From the NCBI RefSeq assembly GCF_038637725.1, contig NZ_CP152052.1, positions 3,851,001 to 3,915,000 of the forward strand: a stretch of 64,000 nucleotides of DNA, in the 5' to 3' direction. Shown here one piece after another: positions 16,360 through 25,275 of the stretch. Numbering within the stretch: position 1 is the first letter of the stretch; each line of letters starts with the position of its first letter. Below the pieces are notes generated by a model. That model had not been told where the DNA came from. It did not search any database and saw nothing but the letters and a program-made list of their open reading frames with translations. A program made the position numbers and the translations under genes. The stretch comes from Psychrobacillus sp. FSL H8-0483 (GTDB lineage Bacteria > Bacillota > Bacilli > Bacillales_A > Planococcaceae).

Positions 16360-17307
16360 ATGACAATACCAGTAATTATTGATTGTGATCCAGGTATTGA
16401 TGATGTGATGGCATTAACACTTGCTTTTGCCCATCCGGAATTGGATATCAAATTAATCACAACAGAACCAGGAAACCAAACACAAGCAAAAACTATTTAC
16501 AACGCACTTGCTTTTACTAGTTATATGAAGAAAAACATAGAGATTGCTAGAGGATTGGATAATCCATTTTTTCGTAGACTCGAAATTGCAGATGAAGTGC
16601 ATGGGGAAAATGGACTTGGGGATGTCCAGTTTCCTGAACCAACAATTCAATTAAGCAAGCGAACAGCAATTGAAGCAATGAAAGAAACACTCATATCGAG
16701 TTACGAACAAATGATACTTATTGCGACAGGTCCACTGACAAACATAGGTGCTCTTCTATTAGCACATCCAGAGGTTAAATCGAAGATAAAATATATTTCT
16801 TATATGGGTGGAGCCGCTGTCGGGGGGAACATGACTCCAACAACTGAATTTAACGTTTATGTTGACCCACACGCTGCAGACGTTGTATTTCGTTCAGGCA
16901 TCCCAATTGTAATGAGCGGACTTGATGTCACTCATAAAGCATATGTCACACGAGAAGAGTTAAATAAAATTGAGGCAATTGGTAGTGATTTTGCACAAAA
17001 AGTTGTTAAGATGCTCCGTTTTTATGTACATGCAGCAAAGCAAACAGCTTTCCACAGCCCTGATTTTGAAAATCGTATTCGATTACATGATTTATGTGCA
17101 GTCTCTTATGTTTTGACACCTGAATTGTTTGAAGGCGATGACTGTTACGTTGCAATTGAATTAGAAGGAAGACTAACTGCTGGGACAACTGTTGTAGATT
17201 ATGAACAACGAACTGGGCTTCCGCACAATGTGAAAGTATTACATACGGTTCAGAGAGAAAAGTTTGTTGAGCAATTTCTGAATGCCGTAAAAATAATGAG
17301 CCATTAA
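16360..17307 (+). CDS. Nucleoside hydrolase (IU-NH family)
   Basis: This enzyme hydrolyses the N-glycosidic bond of ribonucleosides to ribose plus base in the cytosol. The Ca-binding signature IIDCDPGIDDVMAL gives Asp8, Asp10, Asp14 and Asp15. Later active-site segments are ATGPLTNIGALL, MGGAAVGGNMTPTTEFNVYV, and a His in RIRLHDLCAVSY. ATG at 16360 is chosen over 16345 because GGGGTG is spaced seven bases from it. Its neighbours (transporter, ribokinase) fit import of a nucleoside, hydrolysis, then ribose phosphorylation. Base preference is not readable. Confidence 0.94.
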   Translation: MTIPVIIDCDPGIDDVMALTLAFAHPELDIKLITTEPGNQTQAKTIYNALAFTSYMKKNIEIARGLDNPFFRRLEIADEVHGENGLGDVQFPEPTIQLSKRTAIEAMKETLISSYEQMILIATGPLTNIGALLLAHPEVKSKIKYISYMGGAAVGGNMTPTTEFNVYVDPHAADVVFRSGIPIVMSGLDVTHKAYVTREELNKIEAIGSDFAQKVVKMLRFYVHAAKQTAFHSPDFENRIRLHDLCAVSYVLTPELFEGDDCYVAIELEGRLTAGTTVVDYEQRTGLPHNVKVLHTVQREKFVEQFLNAVKIMSH

Positions 17308-17336
17308 ATCGGCGAAAAAACAAAGGGGAGAAATGT

Positions 17337-17939
17337 ATGAAACGTAGTTTTAAAGATGATTTTAATATGATGGCAATGTTACTTATCCCTATCGCGGTAG
17401 CGGTTAATTTAGTAGGTTTCCAGTTAGCGAATGTACTCCGCTTACCAATTTTCTTAGATACAATCGGAACCATTCTAGTTGGTGTAATTGCTGGCCCTTG
17501 GGTTGCATTACTAGCTGGACTTATAACGAATTTAATAAATGCTATTTTTAATCCTGTATATTTACCATATGCATTAACATCTATGGCAATCGGTGTTGGA
17601 GCAGGTTTACTATCTAAATACGGCTTCTTCAAAAAAATACCTAAAACCATTGTTTCCGGTATTATTATCACTTTTATAGCGGTTATTGTCTCTGCACCAA
17701 TTACAGTTCTTGTATTCGGTGGAGCTACAGGAAATACATCATCACTTATTACCGCAACATTCTTAGCTTCTGGCCAACAATTATGGTCAGCTGTATTCTC
17801 TTCCACTTTTATTACTGAAATAGCGGATAAAGTTGTTTCTGTATTAATTGTTTACTTTATTGTCCAAAAGATGTCAGATCGCTATTTGTCTAAGATGAAT
17901 TACGGCTATTTGTACATGAAACGAAATAACAAGAAATGA
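17337..17939 (+). CDS. ECF transporter substrate-binding S component, probably nucleoside
   Basis: This 200-residue protein has about six membrane helices: MLLIPIAVAVNLVGF, FLDTIGTILVGVIAGPWVAL, the GLITNLINAIFNPVYLPYAL segment, and the C-terminal VVSVLIVYFIVQ. The plan and the conserved DTIGT and loop patterns are those of ECF S components. It sits between the nucleoside hydrolase gene and ecfT. I infer a nucleoside or ribose substrate from the operon only. A strong hairpin terminator follows its stop and separates it from the shared module genes. Confidence 0.85.
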   Translation: MKRSFKDDFNMMAMLLIPIAVAVNLVGFQLANVLRLPIFLDTIGTILVGVIAGPWVALLAGLITNLINAIFNPVYLPYALTSMAIGVGAGLLSKYGFFKKIPKTIVSGIIITFIAVIVSAPITVLVFGGATGNTSSLITATFLASGQQLWSAVFSSTFITEIADKVVSVLIVYFIVQKMSDRYLSKMNYGYLYMKRNNKK

Positions 17940-17944
17940 TTTTA

Positions 17945-17997
17945 GCTCTTCTCGTTCACCTCGTTAAGTCATACAACTGAACGAGAAGGCTTTTTTT
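17945..17997 (+). terminator. Operon-internal terminator/attenuator
   Basis: GCTCTTCTCGTTCA (17945-17958) pairs with TGAACGAGAAGGC (17978-17990), and T7 follows. It lies between the S-component stop and the ribosome site of ecfT, so it should reduce expression of T, A1 and A2 relative to S unless read through. Confidence 0.85.
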
Positions 17998-18014
17998 AAA
18001 GGGGGAGTATTTAA

Positions 18015-18758
18015 TTGAAACAGAACTTTTTACTGCAACTTCATCCATTGACAAAATTCTATTTCTCTCTATTTATTTTAGTCGCAGTCCTCATTATACC
18101 TGGCTATATATTTTCCTTCGCTGTTTTCCCTATTTTGGTATTGATTGCAATTTTAGCAGGTGTGACGAAAGAATTTCTTAGTATCGTATTGAAAGCACTG
18201 CTTAGTGTCTTAGTTATTGTCTTCATTATGCAGATGTTCTTTTACCCTGGCGATGATGTGTTATGGAAAGCAGGAATTTTCTCCATTACACAGGAAGGTT
18301 TGGATTACGGCTTATTGTTAACATCTCGTATTTTAGCAATTGGAGCAGTGTTTATACTATTTTTCCGAATGACGGAAGTCCGTGATTTTGTTAAATCATT
18401 GGAAGATAAAGGGCTACCTCCGATGGGAGCTTATGTTGTGTTATCTACTCTACAAATTATTCCGGAAATGCGTCGTCAAGCTAATACAATTATGGAAGCA
18501 CAAAAAACAAGAGGTGTAGAAACAGAGGGCTCATTATTTGTCAGAGCAAAAGCTTTTATTCCAACATTAACCCCTCTTATCCTTTCCTCTATTGCAAGTA
18601 CAGAAGAACGTGCGATTACTCTTGAATCTCGAGCATTTTCAGCACCAGTTAAAAAAACAAGCTTGCACCAGTTAACTAAAAATTCTGCTGACCGCATTTT
18701 ACCGATAGTATATGTTGTAATTCTCGCAGGTCTATTGGTATGGAGGTTTTTCTTATGA
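18015..18758 (+). CDS. ecfT: ECF transporter T component
   Basis: This is the transmembrane coupling protein that links the two ATPases to the S component. The 247 residues show N-terminal hydrophobic helices and the two coupling-helix motifs: EAQKTRGVE (first TRG motif) and ERAITLESRAF (second motif). The start is TTG at 18015 with GGGGGAG upstream. The stop overlaps the ecfA1 start by four bases (ATGA), so the two are translationally coupled. Confidence 0.93.
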   Translation: MKQNFLLQLHPLTKFYFSLFILVAVLIIPGYIFSFAVFPILVLIAILAGVTKEFLSIVLKALLSVLVIVFIMQMFFYPGDDVLWKAGIFSITQEGLDYGLLLTSRILAIGAVFILFFRMTEVRDFVKSLEDKGLPPMGAYVVLSTLQIIPEMRRQANTIMEAQKTRGVETEGSLFVRAKAFIPTLTPLILSSIASTEERAITLESRAFSAPVKKTSLHQLTKNSADRILPIVYVVILAGLLVWRFFL

Positions 18759-19615
18759 CAATTATGATTGATTTAAAAAATGTCTCTTATCGCTATCCAG
18801 TTAGTGATGACTTCGTATTAAAAAATATTTCTTTTTCTATAGAAAAAGGCAAATTTACTGCAATTATCGGTAATAATGGTTCAGGAAAAACAACATTATG
18901 CAATACAATACGCGGATTTGTTCCGCACTTTTACAAAGGTGATTTAGATGGAGAAGTTATTATAGATCAAACTAAAATGGCCGATTATCAACTAGGGCAA
19001 CTCGGTGAAAAAGTAGGTTATGTATTCCAAAATCCATTTATTCAAGTGTCAGGGGTAAAGGATAATGTATTCGAGGAAGTAGCATATGGTTTAGAAAACC
19101 TTGGTGTCCCAGTAGAAGAAATTAAAATCCGGGTAGAAGAAGTATTAAAACTTGTCAAAATTGAACATTTACGTGATAAAAACCCTTTCGAACTTTCAGG
19201 TGGACAAAGACAAAGGGTAGCCCTCGCATCCATAATTGTAATGGACCCAGAAATTTTAGTTATTGATGAACCGACTTCTCAACTAGATCCAATTGGTACG
19301 GAACAAATATTTGATATCATCCGGCTAATGAAGGAACGTGGAAAAACAATCATTTTAGTGGAACATAAAATGGATTTAATCGCTGAATATGCAGATGATT
19401 TACTTGTTATGCATGAGGGCGAGCTAGTTATGCAAGGTCCTGTACGTGAAGTATTTGCTGATCCTGAGTTTGAAAAGTATCAAATTCAATATCCTCATGT
19501 TACGGAAATTGCACTTCAATTACAAAAATTGGGTACACCTCTTAGTTTCATCCCAATTCGAGATGAAGAACTAGCTAAAGCATTAAATAGGACTGGAGTT
19601 GCTATACATGACTGA
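18755..19615 (+). CDS. ecfA1: ECF transporter ATPase A1
   Basis: This is an ABC ATPase of the energy-coupling module. The Walker A is GNNGSGKT (39-46), the Q-loop YVFQNPF, the signature LSGGQRQRVALAS (146 on), the Walker B ILVIDEPTSQLDP (166 on) and the switch His in LVEHKMD. All catalytic elements are present. ATG at 18755 lies eight bases after GGAGG within the end of ecfT. It overlaps ecfA2 by eight bases. Confidence 0.95.
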   Translation: MTIMIDLKNVSYRYPVSDDFVLKNISFSIEKGKFTAIIGNNGSGKTTLCNTIRGFVPHFYKGDLDGEVIIDQTKMADYQLGQLGEKVGYVFQNPFIQVSGVKDNVFEEVAYGLENLGVPVEEIKIRVEEVLKLVKIEHLRDKNPFELSGGQRQRVALASIIVMDPEILVIDEPTSQLDPIGTEQIFDIIRLMKERGKTIILVEHKMDLIAEYADDLLVMHEGELVMQGPVREVFADPEFEKYQIQYPHVTEIALQLQKLGTPLSFIPIRDEELAKALNRTGVAIHD

Positions 19616-20420
19616 ACTTCACTTGAATAATGTAAGCTTTTCATATCCAGATGGAACGAAAGCACTTGATAACTTGACTCTTTCCATTGCTACGGGAGAG
19701 CGTGTTGCAATTGTAGGACAAAATGGAGCTGGAAAAACAACTGCGGTAAAGTTAATGAATGGTTTACTGAAACCTACGGAAGGTATTGTGTTAGTTGGAG
19801 ACTGGAATACAAAAGACTTCACGACAGCACAAGTTTCAAGAAAAGTAGGCTATGTATTCCAAAATCCGGATGATCAAATATTCCATAATGATGTAGAGTC
19901 GGAGGTTCGTTTCGGACCCAAAAATATGAGTTTTGAACCGGAACGTGTAGATGAGCTGACCAATTGGGCAATGGATTTATGTGGGATATCTGAATTTGCA
20001 GATGAAAACCCTTATAATTTACCATACTCTGTAAGAAAGTTCGTTACGATAGCATCGGTATTAGCAATGGATTCTGATATTATCATATTAGACGAACCTA
20101 CTGCTGGACAAGATAAAATCGGTTTGCAGATACTAGGTAACTTACTTCAAGTACTCGAAGAGAAAAAGAAATCTGTTATCACGATTACCCATGATATGGA
20201 GTTCGTTACGGATTATTTTACACGTATTGTTGTTATGGCAAACCGACAATTAGTAGCAGACGACAACGCGCAAAAAATCTTTTATAATACAGAGGTTTTA
20301 GAAAAAAGTATGTTAAAACCTCCAGCCGTTGCTCAAATGGCTAAACTACTTGATTTCCCCAGTGGGATTTTATCAAAAGGTCAATTAATAAAAGCTATTT
20401 TATCACAGCGTGGTCAATGA
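19608..20420 (+). CDS. ecfA2: ECF transporter ATPase A2 with degenerate signature motif
   Basis: This is the second ATPase of the module. The Walker A GQNGAGKT (37-44), Q-loop YVFQNPDDQ, Walker B IIILDEPTAGQD (158 on) and switch His in ITHDMEF are intact. The ABC signature, which should read LSGGQ followed by RRVAIA, is NLPYSVRKFVTIAS (138 on), so the Ser-Gly-Gly-Gln contact residues are gone. In a heterodimer this makes one ATP site canonical and the other degenerate. The start ATG overlaps the end of ecfA1. Confidence 0.93.
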   Translation: MTELHLNNVSFSYPDGTKALDNLTLSIATGERVAIVGQNGAGKTTAVKLMNGLLKPTEGIVLVGDWNTKDFTTAQVSRKVGYVFQNPDDQIFHNDVESEVRFGPKNMSFEPERVDELTNWAMDLCGISEFADENPYNLPYSVRKFVTIASVLAMDSDIIILDEPTAGQDKIGLQILGNLLQVLEEKKKSVITITHDMEFVTDYFTRIVVMANRQLVADDNAQKIFYNTEVLEKSMLKPPAVAQMAKLLDFPSGILSKGQLIKAILSQRGQ

Positions 20421-20442
20421 AAGGAAAGGAGCGGAACTATTC

Positions 20443-21336
20443 ATGAACATCACAGTAGTAGGAAGCACAAATATGGACCTTGTATACCTGGTTCCGCATA
20501 TTGTAAAAGCAGGGGAAACGTTGCACAGTACAAAACATGAATTGTTTTTTGGCGGTAAAGGCGCAAATCAAGCTGTAACTGCAGGCCAATTAGGAGCGGA
20601 TGTTTTCTTCATAGGAAATGTTGGTAAAGATGATTACGGCGAAAAAATAAAGCGAAATTTGCAAGAAAAAGGAGTCAAAATTTCGGCAGTACAAGAAGTC
20701 GGTATGACAGGTCAAGCAATTATCCAATTGGCAGATTCAGGTGAAAACTCCATAGTTCTTTTTCCAGGTGCGAATTTTCTTGTCACTCAAGAACAAATTG
20801 AAGCAAATAAAGAAAGGATAGAAACAAGTGATGTCCTTCTTTTACAATTAGAAATCCCAATACCAGCAGTCGAGGCTGCTGCCAATATTGCTGCGAAAAA
20901 AAATGTACATATTATTTTAAATCCAGCACCTGCGCAACAAATAAGTGATTCATTATTGAGTAAAGTATCGATATTAACACCAAATGAAACAGAATTAGAA
21001 GTACTAACTGGAGTAAAAACAAAAACCGAAGAAGATCTGTTTCAAGCGTGTTCCCTACTACTTCAAAAAGGAGTAGGAGCAGTAGTAGTTACATTAGGTG
21101 AAAAAGGTTCCTACTATTTGAATCACAATGAACGAGGACATGTACAAGCAAATCAAGTAGAAGTAAAAGATACGACTGGAGCAGGCGATGCATTTAATGG
21201 AGCTTTAGCAGTAGGTTTATGTAACGGTCTTTCTTTGCGTAATAGCATTTTGTATGCATCTAAAGTGGCTGAATACGTTGTCACTAAAATGGGAGCACAA
21301 CCTACTATTCCCTCTTCTTTTCGTGTAAATAAATGA
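20443..21336 (+). CDS. rbsK: Ribokinase (PfkB family)
   Basis: This enzyme phosphorylates D-ribose to ribose 5-phosphate. The N-terminal GSTNMDLVYLVP and FFGGKGANQAVTAGQLGADV are the ribokinase substrate and lid regions. The catalytic motif DTTGAGDAFNGALAVGL holds the general-base Asp. ATG at 20443 follows AAAGGAG. It would consume the ribose released by the nucleoside hydrolase of the same operon. The stop overlaps the EamA gene start (ATGATGA), so translation is coupled. Confidence 0.95.
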   Translation: MNITVVGSTNMDLVYLVPHIVKAGETLHSTKHELFFGGKGANQAVTAGQLGADVFFIGNVGKDDYGEKIKRNLQEKGVKISAVQEVGMTGQAIIQLADSGENSIVLFPGANFLVTQEQIEANKERIETSDVLLLQLEIPIPAVEAAANIAAKKNVHIILNPAPAQQISDSLLSKVSILTPNETELEVLTGVKTKTEEDLFQACSLLLQKGVGAVVVTLGEKGSYYLNHNERGHVQANQVEVKDTTGAGDAFNGALAVGLCNGLSLRNSILYASKVAEYVVTKMGAQPTIPSSFRVNK

Positions 21337-22205
21337 TGAAATCCATCATTTATTTACTCTTCCTTAGCTTACTGTGGGGTTCTGCATTCTTATGGACGAA
21401 AGAACTTTTAAGTTATTTTGAGCCCCCTACCATTGTATTTTTCCGATGTTTGTTTGGATTAGTTGCTCTGTTACCTTTTGTTTTGTTGAAAAAAAATCGT
21501 TTGAAAGTCAAAATACGACCATTTTTCCTCCTTGTTTTGGCTTTAGGGGCTGCAATTCCATGGAACATTATGGCCTTTTCTTTACAAGGTCTTGATACAA
21601 GTTTAAGTGGAATATTAAATGCCACTACCCCATTGTTTGCCTTAATATTTTCTATTTTTATTTTGAAAACAAAACCTTCTTGGAATCAGACTACAAGTTT
21701 ACTAATTGGATTTGTAGCTGTAACAGTCTTGATGATTTTCTCTGGCAAAGCTGCGGGTATTCAATTCTCTATATTTCATGCACTACTCATGTTTGCAGTT
21801 ACGATGTCATATGCTCTAAATTCCATTTGGATAAAAAAATATTATACAAATATACCAGCTGTATTATTAGGTTTTTTGACACTACTAATCTCGGCCGTGA
21901 TTAATGGAGTAATAAGCATTTTTATGGAGCCACAAGCTTATGCTCACTTAGGAACATGGGATACTATTATACCCCTTCTCATTTTAGGGTGCCTAAGTTC
22001 AGGATTAGGAAATGTTATTTTTTATCATATCGTTTCTAGTGGAGGCCCTCTCCTTGCATTAATGGTTACGTTTATTGTTCCTTTCATTACAATAGCGTTA
22101 GGCATTTTCTTTTTACAAGAACCATTTCATTTGGGGATTGCAATAGGGCTACCATTGATGATCATTAGTTTAATTCTAATGAATTTACCTGCTATTAAAA
22201 AATAG
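21333..22205 (+). CDS. EamA/DMT family transporter
   Basis: This 290-residue membrane protein has ten hydrophobic segments arranged as two EamA repeats (LLWGSAFLWTKELLSYFEPP near the N-terminus; FIVPFITIALGIFFLQEP late). It is coupled by ATGA overlap to the ribokinase gene and is the last gene before a strong terminator. Members export or import metabolites. In this operon, export of the liberated nucleobase is a reasonable guess, but it is only inference. Confidence 0.88.
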   Translation: MMKSIIYLLFLSLLWGSAFLWTKELLSYFEPPTIVFFRCLFGLVALLPFVLLKKNRLKVKIRPFFLLVLALGAAIPWNIMAFSLQGLDTSLSGILNATTPLFALIFSIFILKTKPSWNQTTSLLIGFVAVTVLMIFSGKAAGIQFSIFHALLMFAVTMSYALNSIWIKKYYTNIPAVLLGFLTLLISAVINGVISIFMEPQAYAHLGTWDTIIPLLILGCLSSGLGNVIFYHIVSSGGPLLALMVTFIVPFITIALGIFFLQEPFHLGIAIGLPLMIISLILMNLPAIKK

Positions 22206-22221
22206 TATTAATCGTTAATAT

Positions 22222-22260
22222 AAAAAATCCAGCTATCCCCAATAGATAGCTGGATTTTTT
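22222..22260 (+). terminator. Terminator of the nucleoside operon
   Basis: AAAAAATCCAGCTAT pairs with ATAGCTGGATTTTTT around a short loop. It is a strong rho-independent signal on both strands. Confidence 0.9.
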
Positions 22261-22263
22261 ATA

Positions 22264-22407
22264 TTAATTTTTCTTTTTATCGCCGTCTTCTTTATCTTCG
22301 CTTGTAACTTCTTCCACTATATCTTTTGTGGAGTTTTTGAATTCTTTTAATGTTTGTCCAACTGCTTTACCTAACTTAGGTAGTTTGGATGGTCCAAAAA
22401 CGACCTT
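22264..22407 (-). pseudogene. tatA: tatA remnant, N-terminus missing
   Basis: The minus strand reads VVFGPSKLPKLGKAVGQTLK then EFKNSTKDIVEEVTSEDKED and a short charged tail. This is the hinge, amphipathic helix and acidic tail of a TatA twin-arginine translocase subunit. The membrane helix and start codon are absent: a TAG lies two codons upstream of VVFG, and no ATG with a ribosome site follows in frame. It is a truncated fragment. A functional copy would have to be elsewhere. Confidence 0.7.
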
Positions 22408-22625
22408 CTAAGTAAATTTGTAATTAAAAGTATCATTAAAATTATTTTCAGAAAAAAATTTTGATAGATAAATCGTACAGTAAAGGAGTTTACTTATTAG
22501 TAAATTATAAAAACGATTTAATAAGAAAATATTAATATATTCCATTTTGAATTTTTCACAATATTGATGTAACTTGTGATAAAATGAATGATAAAATTAT
22601 TTACATACGCGAGGAGTGCTTTTAA
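22408..22625. other. AT-rich region upstream of aminotransferase
   Basis: This region should hold the aminotransferase promoter. It is AT-rich with no intact gene. A one-base-shifted hydrophobic reading beside the tatA remnant may be decayed sequence or chance. Confidence 0.5.
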
Positions 22626-23807
22626 TTGAATATCGAACCATCTAGAAAAATGTCCATATTTGAACCTGCTATTTTCGGTGATTTAAAAGCAGCCGCCGCG
22701 ACAAAAAAAGCAGCAGGCTTTGAACTATATGATTTAAGCTTAGGCAGCCCTGACCTGCCACCCGATGAAAAAGTAAGAAAAGTATTATCAGAACAAAGTT
22801 ATTCAGCGACTTCATACGGTTATACACTTAATGGTACTCAACGTTTTTATGAAGCAGTGGCTGATTATTATAAACGACGTTCGAATGTTATCCTTGACCC
22901 ACAAACCGAGATTGTACAAACAATGGGTTCTCAAGAAGGGCTTGTCCATCTTCCAATTGCTTTTTGTAATGAAGGAGATTATGTATTAACAACCAACCCT
23001 GGCTATGTTGCATACGATGCAGGTATTAAGCTGGCTGGTGCAGTTCCATATTATATGAATCTATTAGAAGAAAATAATTTTTTACCTGATTTAGATGCAA
23101 TTCCAGAAGAAGTAGCTTATCAAGCAAAGCTAATGATATTGAACTTACCTGGAAACCCTGTTCCGGCAATGCCTGACGCAGCTTTTTTTGAAAAGGCTGT
23201 TGCATTTGCCAATAAATACAATGTCATTATTCTTCACGATGCCGCTTATTCAGAATTCTACTTTTCTGGCGATTCTCCGAGCAGCTTCTTAACGACACCA
23301 GGAGCTATGGAAGTAGGAATGGAAATCAATTCATTATCCAAAAGCTTTAGTCTAGCTGGTACGCGTGTTGCGTATATCGTTGGAAATGCGGAAATGATTC
23401 ATATAATGAAACAGCTTAAATCGAATTTGGACTTCGGTATTTTCGAACCCATCCAAGAAGCAGGAATTACTGCATTGCATAATGCGGAAGAAATTACAGA
23501 TCGTTTACGAAAAATTTTCGCAGAGCGACACAGAGTATTATCGCAAGGTTTGGAAGATATCGGTTGGACCGTAACTCCTTCAAAAGGTGGAATGTTTGTA
23601 TGGGCAAAATATCCGTACGACATGGATGATAAAGAATTTGCCTTTAAAGCAATTGATCAAACAGGAGTTGTCATGGTACCAGGTACCGTATTCGGTTCTG
23701 CAGGTTCTGGCTTCGTTCGAGTTGCCCTTGTGCAAGATGTGGAGATCCTTAAAAAAGCTGTGGAACAATTGAAGAAATTAAAAATAGAAGTCCCTACTGC
23801 TTTCTAA
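22626..23807 (+). CDS. PLP-dependent class I/II aminotransferase
   Basis: This 393-residue fold-type I aminotransferase is of the DapL/PatA-like branch. Substrate and cofactor landmarks are LSLGSPDLPPDEKV near the N-terminus, GSQEGLVHLPIAFC, NLPGNPVPAM, HDAAYSEFYF, the Schiff-base lysine in NSLSKSFSLAGTRVAY, and the carboxylate-binding Arg in GFVRVALV. The start TTG lies seven bases after GAGGAGTG. Substrate specificity is not certain: N-acetyl-LL-diaminopimelate, aromatic or branched-chain amino acids are possible. It is a monocistronic gene with its own terminator. Confidence 0.9.
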   Translation: MNIEPSRKMSIFEPAIFGDLKAAAATKKAAGFELYDLSLGSPDLPPDEKVRKVLSEQSYSATSYGYTLNGTQRFYEAVADYYKRRSNVILDPQTEIVQTMGSQEGLVHLPIAFCNEGDYVLTTNPGYVAYDAGIKLAGAVPYYMNLLEENNFLPDLDAIPEEVAYQAKLMILNLPGNPVPAMPDAAFFEKAVAFANKYNVIILHDAAYSEFYFSGDSPSSFLTTPGAMEVGMEINSLSKSFSLAGTRVAYIVGNAEMIHIMKQLKSNLDFGIFEPIQEAGITALHNAEEITDRLRKIFAERHRVLSQGLEDIGWTVTPSKGGMFVWAKYPYDMDDKEFAFKAIDQTGVVMVPGTVFGSAGSGFVRVALVQDVEILKKAVEQLKKLKIEVPTAF

Positions 23808-23836
23808 GTAGGTTTTCACAAAAATAATCCCAAACC

Positions 23837-23877
23837 AAAAACGTTTCTAAGTGACAAGACTCCTTAGAAACGTTTTT
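23837..23877. terminator. Strong terminator between convergent genes
   Basis: AAAAACGTTTCTAAG pairs with CTTAGAAACGTTTTT (15 bp). It serves the aminotransferase on plus and the MATE pump on minus. Confidence 0.9.
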
Positions 23878-23892
23878 ATTGTTAAAAAATGT

Positions 23893-25275
23893 CTAACTTT
23901 CACTTGAACTTGTTTCTTTTTCTTGAGGATGTACAAGAGCAAACTTTTCCCATCGTCTACTTTTCCATCTGAAGTACATAATAATTGCACGAGTCCATTC
24001 ATCCGCTGCAATGGCTAGCCAAATCCCCGGCAGACCCAAATCTAATACAAATACTAAAAAGTAACCTAGCGGCAAGCTCATCATCACCATTGATAAAGCC
24101 CCAATGGCTACTGGAAAGCTTGCATCTCCTGCAGCTCGCAAGGAATTAATAATGACAATGTTCATCGTACGGCCAGTTTCAAGTAAAAGGCTTAGAACTA
24201 GAACAGATGCACCAATTTTAATAATTTGCTCATTATCCGTAAACAAACTCATTAACGGGATTCGGAATAACGTTACGATTGTTACCATAACCAGCGTGAA
24301 TAATAGCGCCCATCTGACGCTCGACCACACGGATTTATACGCTTCGTCTTTTTCATTTGCCCCTACATATCTACCGACAATAATAGCTGTTCCCATCCCA
24401 ATTGCAATCGCAAATAAATACGTGAACATCGATATATTCACCGCGTATTGTCTAGCCGCTAATGACTCTGCACCTAAATAAGTAGCATAATACAAAAACA
24501 CAATCTGACAGCCTTGATACAAAATTTGCTCGAATGCGGATGGAAGACCGATCTGCAATATCTTACGAATATACTCTTTGGAGATTGTAAAGTAATAATG
24601 AACTTTCACTCGATATTCCATCACTTGATAGAGCAGCCAAAAGAATACAAGTAAAGCGATAAAACGACTAACTACTGATGAAATAGCCGCTCCTTGTACA
24701 CCTAGTTCCGGGAATCCAAACTTCCCAAATATTAATACATAGTTCCCGATGACGTGAATAATATTCATCCCTAATGAAACAAACATCGTCTGTTTTGTAT
24801 AACCATGCACCCGAATAATCGCCGCTAGAGCATTGATGACTGCTTGTAGGAAAATCGCTCCTCCTACAATAGACAAGTACTGCTGTGCATGGAGTAGTAC
24901 ATCTCCTTGCAGGTTCATTGCTGTCATCATGCCCTTAGAAAATAATAGGAACCCAATACTTAGAACAATTCCGACTCCTAAATTCAACGTCACCGCTAAT
25001 CCAGAAATTTTCGAGGCCTCTATGTATCGCTTGGAACCTAAATACTGTGATACTACGATAGCAGCCCCGTTTCCTACTACTTCTAATATTAATATAGCTA
25101 TATGTATGTATTGATTTGCCGCTCCAACCCCAGACACCGCATCATCTGATAGGCTACTTAGCATAAACGTATCCGCAATACCCATTAACATAAACAAAAA
25201 TACTTCTAAAAAAATGGGCCAAGTTAAGTGAAATAAACTCAACTTCTCCCCTAACGTTTTCTTACCAATTGTCAC
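23893..25275 (-). CDS. MATE family efflux transporter
   Basis: This 460-residue protein has twelve hydrophobic segments in two homologous halves, typical of NorM-like Na+ or H+ coupled multidrug exporters. N-terminal landmarks are FHLTWPIFLEVFLFMLMGIA and DTFMLSSLSDDAVSGVGAAN. The start is GTG with AAGAAGG upstream. It may expel cationic drugs or dyes. The substrate is unknown. Confidence 0.92.
   Translation of the reverse strand: MTIGKKTLGEKLSLFHLTWPIFLEVFLFMLMGIADTFMLSSLSDDAVSGVGAANQYIHIAILILEVVGNGAAIVVSQYLGSKRYIEASKISGLAVTLNLGVGIVLSIGFLLFSKGMMTAMNLQGDVLLHAQQYLSIVGGAIFLQAVINALAAIIRVHGYTKQTMFVSLGMNIIHVIGNYVLIFGKFGFPELGVQGAAISSVVSRFIALLVFFWLLYQVMEYRVKVHYYFTISKEYIRKILQIGLPSAFEQILYQGCQIVFLYYATYLGAESLAARQYAVNISMFTYLFAIAIGMGTAIIVGRYVGANEKDEAYKSVWSSVRWALLFTLVMVTIVTLFRIPLMSLFTDNEQIIKIGASVLVLSLLLETGRTMNIVIINSLRAAGDASFPVAIGALSMVMMSLPLGYFLVFVLDLGLPGIWLAIAADEWTRAIIMYFRWKSRRWEKFALVHPQEKETSSSES

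Noticed and set aside
17006-17806. A 266-codon open frame on the minus strand opposite the nucleoside hydrolase and S-component genes
   Set aside because: It is the reverse strand of two well-supported genes. It has no ribosome site, and its composition (Ile/Pro/Thr/Lys-rich) is typical of a shadow frame.
23837-23877. A cre-like operator around AAAACGTTTCT
   Set aside because: It is part of a strong terminator hairpin between convergent genes.
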